In this document: positions 26,593 to 34,556 of the stretch, one piece after another | Layout: each line of letters opens with the position of its first letter | How positions within the stretch are numbered: the stretch's first letter is position 1 | Source of the DNA: JAIBAJ01 sp965284645 | GTDB lineage: Bacteria > Bacteroidota > Bacteroidia > JAIBAJ01 | Length of the DNA stretch: 64,000 nucleotides | Reading direction: 5' to 3' | Assembly (NCBI GenBank): GCA_965284645.1 | Contig: OZ260106.1 | Coordinates: 1,674,001 to 1,738,000 of the forward strand | The notes under the pieces: model-generated | Told to the model about the DNA's origin: nothing | What the model saw: only the letters and a program-made list of their open reading frames with translations | The model's database searches: none | Made by a program: the position numbers and the translations under genes

Positions 26593-29115
26593 TTATTGTT
26601 CAAAGTTCATGCCAATAGAAAAGTGGAATCGCGAACCGTTTACACCAGGGTTATTGAGAACAGGATCAAATCCATAGCCCCAATCCACTCCGAGCAAACC
26701 GAACATAGGCAGGAAGACCCTTACACCAACTCCAGCTGAACGGTAAACATTGAAGGGATTGTAGCCATCCCATTTGGTCCAAGCGCGCCCAGCCTCCACA
26801 AAACCATAACCAAAAATGGTGGCCGATGGATTGAGTGAAACAGGATACCTTAATTCCATGGTATACTTATTATAGATGGTTCCACCAACTGCACCTAATT
26901 TGGAATCAACGGGAACCAAGGAGTTGTTGGCATAACCTCTTAAGGCAATGATTTCACGACCATCCAACGAGAAGCCGGAGAGTCCATCTCCTCCAAGGTA
27001 GAACCTTTCGAAAGGTACAACCCCAAGTTGGCGGTTATATAATCCGATGTATCCCATATGGATACGTGTAGCCACCACCAGTTTATCTACGATTCGTTGA
27101 TACCCTGTAAACTTGAATTTATATTTATGAAACTCAAGCCATTTGTATTTTTCTTCCCCTGAAAGTTCGGAGTAATCTTTTTTGGAAAGCAAAGAAAAAG
27201 GAGGTGTAAATTGTCCGGTGAGGGAAATGTTCATACCATCCAAGGGATAAATTGGTCCGTTTACTGAATTTCGGGATAGGGTTAACCTCAAACTTGTTTG
27301 ATTCGAAGTACCTGTGCTAAAGCCAAGTTGGGAAAGTGATTGGTAGTTTTTAAGGGAGTAATTTTGGTAAATCAATTCACCGAACATGAGGAAATAGTCA
27401 TCAGGCCATTTCAAACGTTTACCAAAACCGATGGTCGCACCTGAAATGGCAATGGATTGACGGTTTGAATCACTACGTTTTAAACCATTGCTTTGAACAG
27501 AGTAAAAGCCAGAAACGGTAAAGGAGTTCGGTGCTTTTCCTCCGAACCAAGGTTCTGTAAAGGAAAGATTATAGGACTGGAAGAAAATACCATTGCTTTG
27601 GGCCTGAATACTTAATTTCTGACCATCACCGGTTGGAAGTGGTCTCCAAGCGGATTTTTTACCAATATTTTTGAGGGAGAAATTGTTAAAAGTTAATCCA
27701 ACTGTTCCTACAATTCGGCCTGCACCCCAACCCCCCGAAAGATTTACCTGGTCGTTTGGTTTTTCAGCTACTACATATTCAATATCAACAGTACCATTGG
27801 CGGGATTTGGTTTTGGATTGACCGATATTTTCTCAGGGTCGAAATAGCCAAGCTGTGATAACTCCCTTTGAGAACGAATAATATCGGAACGACTAAATAG
27901 TTGTCCGGGTTTGGTTCGTAGCTCGCGTATAATTACGTGGTCGTTTGTTTTATCGTTCCCTCTTACGGTTACCTTGTTAATGATGGCTTGTTTACCTTCG
28001 TAAATGCGCATTTCCAAATCGATGCTGTCGTTTTCAACAAGCACTTCAGTTGGAGTTACTGAAAAGAACAAGTAACCATCATCCAAATAGAGTGAGCTTA
28101 CATCATTGCTGTTTTGGTTCATGAACAGCCTTGATTCAAGTTCTGCTTGGTTGTAAACATCCCCTTTTTTTATTCCCAAAACTTTATTCAAATCATCGCT
28201 GGAATATTTTGTATTTCCTACCCAAACGATATTTCGGAAGTAATATTTAGAGCCTTCAAATAATTTTATTTTGATGCCCATTTTGTTTTCATCCACTTTG
28301 AAAACTGAATCAGAAATAATCCTAGCATCGCGGTATCCAAGGGTAGCGTATTTGGCCAGTAATTTTTCTTTATCGTCTTGGTATTTTTTTTCTAAGTATT
28401 TCGAAGCTGCCCAAACCCTCCACCATTTGATTTCTTTGGTATCTTTCATGGCTTTCTTCAGTTTTTTATCAGCCACTTTAGAATTGCCATCGATTTCGAT
28501 AAATTTAATTTTCACCTTTTTTCCTTTCTGAATGGTGATTTTTAAATTTACACTGTTCGGAACGGTTGAATCGGGAATTTCTTTAATGATGACCTTGCAA
28601 TTGGAGTGTCCTTTATCGAAGTAAAATTCTTTGATAATACTGGTAGTAGACATGAGTAGGTTATCCGTAACTACTTTTCCGGACACCAATTTTACCTTAT
28701 CACGGATATCGTCAATGTCTGCTTTTTTTACCCCTGTATAGGTTACCCGGTGTAAACGTGGCCTTTCGGTAAGTGCAATTTCAAGGAAAACGTAGTTCCC
28801 TTGGTACTTCACCACATTTATTTTCACATCCGAAAACAATCCTTGTTTGTAGAGGTTTTCAATGGCTTTGGCTAGTTTGTCTCCAGGGATTTGAAGTTTA
28901 TCGCCTTCACTTAATCCGGAGAGGAGCTTAAGGACATTTGCATCCAGGTGTTTCGTTCCAGTGATTGAAACATTAGCGATTTCGTATTCTTTAGGTTTAG
29001 AATAGTCGACAATTCCTTTAGGGCCTTTACCATCGCCTTGGGCAATAGAATTCAAGCTCCCGCTAAGGAAAACCAAGAATAGAAGGAATCGGCTAAGTTT
29101 ATTTAACCTGTTCAC
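26593..29115 (-). CDS. bamA: Outer-membrane protein assembly factor BamA
   Basis: 840 residues from a GTG start at 29115. A longer frame reaches 29268 but lies inside uppS and lacks a signal peptide. From the GTG the N-terminus becomes NRLNKLSRFLLFLVFLSG...SIAQ, a proper signal peptide, with 17 bases overlapping uppS. POTRA repeats follow (YEIANVSITGTKHLDANVLK; KIKFIEIDGNSKV; IINKVTVRGNDKTNDHVIIRELRTKPG). The 16-strand barrel has the conserved GGDGLSGFSLDGR-type loop and ends in FHFSIGMNFEQ with the terminal aromatic signature. BamA inserts barrel proteins into the outer membrane. Confidence 0.96.
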   Translation of the reverse strand: MNRLNKLSRFLLFLVFLSGSLNSIAQGDGKGPKGIVDYSKPKEYEIANVSITGTKHLDANVLKLLSGLSEGDKLQIPGDKLAKAIENLYKQGLFSDVKINVVKYQGNYVFLEIALTERPRLHRVTYTGVKKADIDDIRDKVKLVSGKVVTDNLLMSTTSIIKEFYFDKGHSNCKVIIKEIPDSTVPNSVNLKITIQKGKKVKIKFIEIDGNSKVADKKLKKAMKDTKEIKWWRVWAASKYLEKKYQDDKEKLLAKYATLGYRDARIISDSVFKVDENKMGIKIKLFEGSKYYFRNIVWVGNTKYSSDDLNKVLGIKKGDVYNQAELESRLFMNQNSNDVSSLYLDDGYLFFSVTPTEVLVENDSIDLEMRIYEGKQAIINKVTVRGNDKTNDHVIIRELRTKPGQLFSRSDIIRSQRELSQLGYFDPEKISVNPKPNPANGTVDIEYVVAEKPNDQVNLSGGWGAGRIVGTVGLTFNNFSLKNIGKKSAWRPLPTGDGQKLSIQAQSNGIFFQSYNLSFTEPWFGGKAPNSFTVSGFYSVQSNGLKRSDSNRQSIAISGATIGFGKRLKWPDDYFLMFGELIYQNYSLKNYQSLSQLGFSTGTSNQTSLRLTLSRNSVNGPIYPLDGMNISLTGQFTPPFSLLSKKDYSELSGEEKYKWLEFHKYKFKFTGYQRIVDKLVVATRIHMGYIGLYNRQLGVVPFERFYLGGDGLSGFSLDGREIIALRGYANNSLVPVDSKLGAVGGTIYNKYTMELRYPVSLNPSATIFGYGFVEAGRAWTKWDGYNPFNVYRSAGVGVRVFLPMFGLLGVDWGYGFDPVLNNPGVNGSRFHFSIGMNFEQ

Positions 29116-29845
29116 TGGTTTTACCGAATCGGCGTTCACGGTTTTGATAATCAATGATTGCTTCGTAAAGTTCGGCACGGTTGAAATCCGGCCAAAGGGT
29201 TTCTGTAAAATAAAATTCTGCGTAGGATAGTTGCCAAAGCAGGAAATTGCTGATTCGGTGTTCACCACTGGTGCGTATCATCAATTCAGGGTCAGGCATT
29301 CCAACGGTGCAAAGATGCTTTTCAAACAGATGCTCATTGATATCGTCTACCTTTATTTCAGAATTTTTAACGGCGGTTGCCAGTTCTTTAACGGCTTTTA
29401 TGATTTCCCATTTGCTGCTGTAGCTAAGGGCCAATACCAAAGTCATTCGGGTATTGTTTTTTGTTGATTCAATGGCTTGTTGCAGTTCTTTTTGGGTATC
29501 TTTTGGAAGTGAATCCAGATTTCCAATTGCTTGCAGCCTGATATTGTTTTTATTCAGGGTTTTGGTCTCGGCATGGATTGTTTTAACCAAAAGCTTCATT
29601 AGGGCGGTTACCTCAAACTTTGGGCGATTCCAATTTTCTGTGGAGAATGCGTAAAGCGTTAAATATTCAACACCAAGTTCGGCACAAGCTTCTGTTGTCT
29701 CACGAACGGATCTTACTCCATTTTCGTGACCAAATGTTCTTAACTTACCTTGTTTTTTTGCCCATCTTCCATTGCCATCCATTACAATTGCAATATGTTT
29801 AGGCAACCTTTTAGGGTCTATTTGGGCTTTCAGCTCTTGTTCCAT
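29099..29845 (-). CDS. uppS: Isoprenyl transferase (undecaprenyl diphosphate synthase)
   Basis: 248 residues. cis-Prenyltransferase motifs are intact: HIAIVMDGNGRWAKKQG (catalytic Asp and substrate-binding region), LTLYAFSTENWNRP, and DPELMIRTSGEHRISNFLLWQLSYAEFYF. It makes the C55 lipid carrier for peptidoglycan and O-antigen. It sits 15 bases after a PorG-like gene and overlaps bamA by 17 bases, so it is inside the envelope operon. Confidence 0.96.
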   Translation of the reverse strand: MEQELKAQIDPKRLPKHIAIVMDGNGRWAKKQGKLRTFGHENGVRSVRETTEACAELGVEYLTLYAFSTENWNRPKFEVTALMKLLVKTIHAETKTLNKNNIRLQAIGNLDSLPKDTQKELQQAIESTKNNTRMTLVLALSYSSKWEIIKAVKELATAVKNSEIKVDDINEHLFEKHLCTVGMPDPELMIRTSGEHRISNFLLWQLSYAEFYFTETLWPDFNRAELYEAIIDYQNRERRFGKTSEQVK

Positions 29846-29860
29846 TCCAACCTTGCCAAC

Positions 29861-30754
29861 TTAGTAGGCTTCCTTCGTTTTAGTATGCTTATAGGCCGCA
29901 CATTTATCTGGCCTTGATTTAATGTTATAACTAATGGTAAGTCCTGCGAAGGAATACCAATCTTTTGTTTTTGAATTTCCACGCTGGCGGCCGATGTTAT
30001 CATTAATCGGTTGGTCTGGGTTAGGAAGCGATCTGTCAGAGAATGCAGCTGAAACGGCACCATATTGGGCAGCTAATTTTACTGGATCGGCATAATTTCC
30101 GCTAACATCATCTAAGTAATCGGTAAAGGTTTTACGCATTCCCCATTCCACCCCAATAATCCAGCGTTCAGCGAGGTTAAACTTTACTCCAACTCCAAAT
30201 GGTATTCCAACTTGGGTGAGGGAATATTTTTTCAATTGATTATCTGGTGTGTTTTGACCTTCGGTTCCAAGAGGTTGCAGTGCGTAGGTGCCACCTTTAA
30301 CTGGACGAGCCACGCCATCACTATAAATATAAGTACTATCAGAAATAGTGCCTTTAGGATTGAATTTGAAAAGACAAATACCTCCGAAAATATAAGGTGT
30401 AAACGGAGTTTTGGGGTCTCCTGGACGGTAACGTAAGAAGTTTAGTTCAAGCGTTGCGGAGAAATCAGCCACAATGGATTTGAAGCTTAAATTCCGATAG
30501 ATTTGTGCTGGATCTTCGCTCATAGCATCATCTGCTTTAATCCAGCCAATATTGACGCTACCTTTCACTGCCCAATGCCAGTTCATATTATATCTTGCGA
30601 AGATTCCAAATGCTGGTTGTGAGAATTTGAATACACCTTTCGGATTAAGGTCACCAAGGTAAAAAGAGGTACCTCCAAAAACTCCGACTTCTGTGCGCTG
30701 AGCCATCAAAAGTGAAGGCAAAGCCAACAAAGCAATCAAAATAAACTTTTTCAT
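29861..30754 (-). CDS. PorG/DUF6089-like outer-membrane beta-barrel protein (copy 2)
   Basis: 297 residues. Signal peptide (KKFILIALLALPSLLMAQ) then TEVGVFGGTSFYLGDLNP and strand-rich sequence with alternating hydrophobics, a TPYIFGGICLFKFNPKG loop, WIIGVEWGMRKTFTDYLDDVSG and a C-terminal FAGLTISYNIK strand. This matches DUF6089, which includes the T9SS protein PorG. It is clearly related to the gene just upstream (GMRKTFTDYLDDVSG versus GIRKTFTDYIDDVST). Position next to uppS and bamA is typical. Whether this or the neighbour is the real PorG equivalent cannot be decided here. Confidence 0.82.
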   Translation of the reverse strand: MKKFILIALLALPSLLMAQRTEVGVFGGTSFYLGDLNPKGVFKFSQPAFGIFARYNMNWHWAVKGSVNIGWIKADDAMSEDPAQIYRNLSFKSIVADFSATLELNFLRYRPGDPKTPFTPYIFGGICLFKFNPKGTISDSTYIYSDGVARPVKGGTYALQPLGTEGQNTPDNQLKKYSLTQVGIPFGVGVKFNLAERWIIGVEWGMRKTFTDYLDDVSGNYADPVKLAAQYGAVSAAFSDRSLPNPDQPINDNIGRQRGNSKTKDWYSFAGLTISYNIKSRPDKCAAYKHTKTKEAY

Positions 30755-30786
30755 TTGAAAATTGAAAGACTTGATAGAAGTAGAAA

Positions 30787-31749
30787 TTAGAATTTAGGCA
30801 ATCCTTTTCTAGTTGTTTTTAAGCGGTAATTAACTGAAAAATTTAGAAACATGTATGAATCCAAATCTGTAGGATCACCACGTTGTTGGTTTGGGCAGGT
30901 TTGACAACCTAAAGTCCCATCGGGAGCAGAATGGTAAATATCTCCCATATACTGTATTTTCTCACCCAAAGAAGGATCAGAAATATCAGCGGATACATCC
31001 CCAAAATTATCGCGTAGTAGGCGTTTGTCAAAGTATGTTGTTGAAACATCATCGATATAATCCGTAAAGGTTTTGCGAATGCCATACTCCATTCCTATGC
31101 TCATTTGTTTATTGACATTGTACCTAACACCTATACCATAAGGTATAATTAACTGAACTGGGCTATAGGTTGGTCTGGAATCAACTAAGCCTTGTCCTTC
31201 TGTATGCAAAGGGCGCAAGGAATACCATTTGTCGTTGAATTTCCCCCGAGGGTTAAACCACATTCCACCAATTCCGACAAAACCATAAAAATATACTTCA
31301 CTGCCTTTTTTACCGCGGCCTTTAACCCTTCGAACCTTATATCGGCTTCCAATACTTTCGCGCATCCAAGAGAATTCTAATTGTACATTGAGTTCGATAA
31401 CGGGGGAACGAAACATTAAATTGCGGTTGTTTCGAAATTGTTCTTGGGTTAATCTATCTTCCCCACGTAACCTAGCATATAATAATTGACCTCTCAACGC
31501 TGTAAATTCAGTCAATTTATAACGCATTCCAACACCCAAAACATACCGTGTCATTGCAATCTCCAAATCTTTGAAGTAATTGGTTCCAATTTGATTGGCT
31601 CCACCCAGTTCACCTAAGAAGTTGCTAGCGCCTAAAACAAAGCTAGCTTCATATCTTTGCCTTTTCCAACGTTGGGCTTGGGTTTCGGCAGTTACGCAAA
31701 CTCCTACTACTATGGCAGCAATTAGGGTTAGAAGTAGTTTTTTTGTCAT
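30787..31749 (-). CDS. PorG/DUF6089-like outer-membrane beta-barrel protein (copy 1)
   Basis: 320 residues from the ATG at 31749, which gives the signal peptide TKKLLLTLIAAIVVG...ETQAQ; an in-frame ATG 12 codons upstream lies between promoter and this start. The mature part begins WKRQRYEASFVLGASNFLGELGG, then barrel strands and the shared GIRKTFTDYIDDVST motif. It is the first gene after a well-spaced promoter (TTG, 18 bases, TACTTTTG). It probably leads the run copy 1, copy 2, uppS, bamA, skp, skp. A T9SS link is inferred from family membership. Confidence 0.82.
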   Translation of the reverse strand: MTKKLLLTLIAAIVVGVCVTAETQAQRWKRQRYEASFVLGASNFLGELGGANQIGTNYFKDLEIAMTRYVLGVGMRYKLTEFTALRGQLLYARLRGEDRLTQEQFRNNRNLMFRSPVIELNVQLEFSWMRESIGSRYKVRRVKGRGKKGSEVYFYGFVGIGGMWFNPRGKFNDKWYSLRPLHTEGQGLVDSRPTYSPVQLIIPYGIGVRYNVNKQMSIGMEYGIRKTFTDYIDDVSTTYFDKRLLRDNFGDVSADISDPSLGEKIQYMGDIYHSAPDGTLGCQTCPNQQRGDPTDLDSYMFLNFSVNYRLKTTRKGLPKF

Positions 31750-31782
31750 AGCCTGAAAATGGTTACTATAATGCTTAAACAG

Positions 31783-31811
31783 CAAAAGTAATCAAAATTC
31801 CAAAGCTCCAA
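31783..31811 (-). promoter_or_regulatory. Promoter of the porG-like/uppS/bamA/skp operon
   Basis: On the minus strand TTG (31811-31809) is followed 18 bases later by TACTTTTG (31790-31783), the classical Bacteroidota -33/-7 pair. It lies 34 bases before the first PorG-like start. Confidence 0.65.
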
Positions 31812-31844
31812 TAAATTTATCGGAACCAACAAATAAGACGGGAG

Positions 31845-32318
31845 TTATCTGCTTTCCAATCGCAAACCAACATCCGAAATACAAGGAAGTGGATTTAAGC
31901 GCATAGCCTGCTCGAATTCAAAGGTATACACTCCTTTTTGGGGGAAACGAACATTCTTTTTAAATAAAATTCGATTATCCCAAATATCACCCAAGCCATC
32001 ACCTAGCCATTGACCATTTTCATTGGCTAGTATACATTCTAGGGTGTCACGAGCTTGTTTCCCGTTTGGGAAGGTAGTATTGATGAACAGGAAAATATTG
32101 CTGTATGGGTAGCAGCTTGAATTTCTAAGGTTTATATATACATCTGTGTTTTGAAGTGTATCTTCGATGCTAACCAAAAACTGCGGTTTCTGGGTGGTAG
32201 ACCAATTTCCATCAGTTATTTCTAGGTTCCTATCGTACAATGCGGCCTTCTTGCAGGATTGGAATCCCAAAACAACCAGAAGAAAGATTGACAAGAGGTA
32301 ATAGCCTTTAATTTTCAT
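31845..32318 (-). CDS. gldH: Gliding motility lipoprotein GldH
   Basis: 157 residues from the ATG at 32318: signal peptide with lipobox GFQSC (Cys22) then KKAALYDRNLEI. Family-defining stretches are present: VYINLRNSSCYPYSNIFLF, FPNGKQARDTLECILA, QWLGDGLGDIWDN and YTFEFEQAMRLNPLP. GldH belongs to the Gld set required for gliding and linked to T9SS in Flavobacterium. A start seven codons upstream would give an odd N-terminus (MPSMPNN). It sits one base after the preceding exported protein gene, so they share a transcript. Location is expected to be the inner face of an envelope membrane. Confidence 0.92.
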   Translation of the reverse strand: MKIKGYYLLSIFLLVVLGFQSCKKAALYDRNLEITDGNWSTTQKPQFLVSIEDTLQNTDVYINLRNSSCYPYSNIFLFINTTFPNGKQARDTLECILANENGQWLGDGLGDIWDNRILFKKNVRFPQKGVYTFEFEQAMRLNPLPCISDVGLRLESR

Positions 32319-32319
32319 A

Positions 32320-32718
32320 TTATTTGGCATACTGGGCATTTACTTCGTCAGAGGTTGGCAAAACAAGTTCGGTATTATTTGAAGGTTTAACAAACTTCAA
32401 AATTTTGCCAGTTCCCACGCAAGCATAGGCAGAAACACTGTCTTTGGGGGCCAACTTTTTAAAGGAATAATACCTCCATCTTTTTGATGTTTCTTGAACA
32501 CATACTACTGCATCCAGGGTTTCATCACACGTGTTGCGAAGATAAACCTTATAAGTGTCTTTTGGCATTTGGCAACTGTTGCAAGGTTCTCCCCAATTAA
32601 ATCGGTATTTCACCAAGCAGTTATTCCACTTGTCGTCTTGCGGAAAATGTTTAAACGATTGTAAAGTCAAAAATCCTATTGATAATAGGGTTAGTAGGGC
32701 GGTTATTTTTCTCAGCAT
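32320..32718 (-). CDS. Small exported Cys-containing protein of unknown function
   Basis: 132 residues: N-terminal hydrophobic segment (KITALLTLLSIGFLTLQS) acting as signal peptide or anchor. The mature domain has six cysteines (NNCLVK, EPCNSCQMP, RNTCDE, VVCVQE, YACVGTG), likely disulfide-bonded outside the cytoplasm. The strand pattern suggests a small beta domain. It is one base ahead of gldH, so a shared role with GldH is conceivable. I do not recognise the family. Confidence 0.7.
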   Translation of the reverse strand: MLRKITALLTLLSIGFLTLQSFKHFPQDDKWNNCLVKYRFNWGEPCNSCQMPKDTYKVYLRNTCDETLDAVVCVQETSKRWRYYSFKKLAPKDSVSAYACVGTGKILKFVKPSNNTELVLPTSDEVNAQYAK

Positions 32719-32749
32719 GGGAAAATTTTACGAAAGTAAGAAGGAAGCG

Positions 32750-32781
32750 TTGCAAAATTTAAGCCAGTAAAGGTAATTTTG
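32750..32781 (+). promoter_or_regulatory. Promoter of mtgA
   Basis: TTG (32750-32752), a 21-base spacer, then TAATTTTG (32774-32781); both match the Bacteroidota consensus. The start codon is 21 bases further. Confidence 0.6.
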
Positions 32782-32802
32782 CCCACAATTGTTTGTTAAC
32801 CT

Positions 32803-33519
32803 ATGAAAAAGTTTTTTCAGAACGCTTGGAAGTATATTTGGAAAGGATTGTTGTTTTTCTTTTCTTCAACCATTATTGTGACAATTGTTTATCGATTTGT
32901 ACCGGTTCCATTTACTCCATTAATGTTTATTCGATTAGTTGAACAGGGGTTGGATGGTAAATCACTCAAGTGGGAAAAGGATTGGGTAAGTTATGAAGAA
33001 ATTTCCCATCATTTACCATTGGCCGTTGTGGCTTCTGAAGACCAATTATTTTTAGAACATTATGGATTTGACTTAAATGCTATTGAAAAGGCCATAAAGA
33101 ACAACAAGAAAAAGCGCAAGAAGTCTATAAAAGGAGGTAGTACTATCAGTCAGCAAACAGCAAAGAATGTTTTTCTTTGGCCTTCTCGTTCCTGGGTCAG
33201 GAAGGGATTGGAAGTATATTTTACTTTATTGATTGAAACGTTTTGGAGTAAAGAACGAATTCTGGAAGTGTATTTGAACGTTATTGAAATGGGTGATGGA
33301 ATTTATGGTGCTGAGGCTGCTTCCCAAAATTTCTTTCATAAGAATGCTTCGAATTTAAGTGCAAGTGAAGCAGCTATGATTGCGGCCGTCTTGCCAAATC
33401 CAAGGAAATGGAATGCAGGAAAACCCAATGGCTATATCAATAAGCGTAAATCTTGGATACTAAGGAATATGCGCAATATCGAAATGTTGGAATTTGATGG
33501 AGAGGAGGAAAAGAAATAG
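32803..33519 (+). CDS. mtgA: Monofunctional peptidoglycan transglycosylase
   Basis: 238 residues with one N-terminal membrane segment (about 14-32) and a GT51 glycosyltransferase domain. The catalytic Glu79 is in VVASEDQLFLEHYGFD. The other motifs are KGGSTISQQTAKNVFLW and KERILEVYLNVIEMGDGIYG followed by SEAAMIAAVLPNP. No transpeptidase domain follows. It polymerises glycan strands from lipid II at the inner membrane. Its 3' end faces the ACMSD-like gene with a one-base gap. Confidence 0.95.
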   Translation: MKKFFQNAWKYIWKGLLFFFSSTIIVTIVYRFVPVPFTPLMFIRLVEQGLDGKSLKWEKDWVSYEEISHHLPLAVVASEDQLFLEHYGFDLNAIEKAIKNNKKKRKKSIKGGSTISQQTAKNVFLWPSRSWVRKGLEVYFTLLIETFWSKERILEVYLNVIEMGDGIYGAEAASQNFFHKNASNLSASEAAMIAAVLPNPRKWNAGKPNGYINKRKSWILRNMRNIEMLEFDGEEEKK

Positions 33520-33520
33520 C

Positions 33521-34528
33521 CTAGATAAATTGGTTTTTTTCCAAACCAAGCCACTCTAAAGCTGTTTTATGCAGCAACCATTCTTTTTCTTCTTGGCTAA
33601 ATGCCATGGATTTTATCAAGTTTCCTGGAATTTCCTCTCCTAATGGGAAAGGGTAATCACTACCTAAAGCCACTTTTTTAAATCCTACTTGTTCAACCAA
33701 GAATTTCAATGCTGCAGGGTCATGCACCAAACTGTCAAAATAAATTTGCTCAAGGTATTTTCGTGGGTTATGTGGGTTGTCTATGGCTACTAGGTCTGGG
33801 CGGCAATGGAATCCATGTTCAATTCGTCCGATAGTGGAAGGAAATGAACCTCCACCATGAGCAAATGCAATCTTTAATTTCGGAAATTTTTCCAGTACAC
33901 CACCGAAAATCAAAGAACAAATAGCTCTGCTGGTTTCTGCCGGCATTCCAACCAACCAAGGGAGCCAGTATTTTTTTATTTCCGATTCACCCATCATTTC
34001 CCAAGGATGAATGAAAAGGGCTGCTCCCAACTTTTCTGCAGTCTCCCAAATGGGGAAAAATTTGGGTTCGTTTAAGTTTTCCTGGTTTACATTTGATCCT
34101 ATTTGAACGCCACGTAAACCAATCTGAATGCAGCGTTTAAGCTCCTCAACCGCTAGGTCTGGGGCTTGCATTGGTATTGTTCCTAATCCAACAAATCGTT
34201 TAGGCTTTTCTCGTACTATTTCAGCAATATGATTATTAAGAAATTTACTTATTTCAAGTCCGTCTTGTGGTTTTGCCCAATAACTGAACATAACAGGAAT
34301 AGTGCTCAATACTTGCACATCTACTTTGTGGTTCTGGCATTCGAGTTCTCTCACTTCGGCCTCCCAACAATTAGGTTTAATTTCCCTAAAAAAGGAATCA
34401 CCTTTAAACATCTTGGCGCAACCATTGTGCTGATGTTCTAATCGGATAAAATCCCCTCCTCCAAATTTCTCTTTGAAGTTTGGAATGTCTTTGGGTAAAA
34501 TATGGGTGTGGATATCTATTGTTAGCAC
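33521..34528 (-). CDS. Aminocarboxymuconate-semialdehyde decarboxylase (ACMSD)
   Basis: 335 residues, amidohydrolase-2 barrel. Metal ligands: His7 and His9 (DIHTHILP), His in ALFIHPWEMMG, His in IAFAHGGGSFP and Asp in LGSDYPFPLG. GLRGVQIGSNVN matches ACMSD, which removes CO2 from ACMS in the kynurenine pathway of tryptophan breakdown. No other kynurenine genes lie in the window, so a related decarboxylase activity remains possible. It stands between mtgA (convergent) and the PI-PLC-like gene on the same strand, 28 bases apart. Confidence 0.88.
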   Translation of the reverse strand: MLTIDIHTHILPKDIPNFKEKFGGGDFIRLEHQHNGCAKMFKGDSFFREIKPNCWEAEVRELECQNHKVDVQVLSTIPVMFSYWAKPQDGLEISKFLNNHIAEIVREKPKRFVGLGTIPMQAPDLAVEELKRCIQIGLRGVQIGSNVNQENLNEPKFFPIWETAEKLGAALFIHPWEMMGESEIKKYWLPWLVGMPAETSRAICSLIFGGVLEKFPKLKIAFAHGGGSFPSTIGRIEHGFHCRPDLVAIDNPHNPRKYLEQIYFDSLVHDPAALKFLVEQVGFKKVALGSDYPFPLGEEIPGNLIKSMAFSQEEKEWLLHKTALEWLGLEKNQFI

Positions 34529-34556
34529 ACGGCAAAAATAGACAGAATTGAATGGT

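Noticed and set aside
29116..29268. Extra N-terminus of BamA
   Set aside because: Lies inside uppS and would bury the signal peptide.
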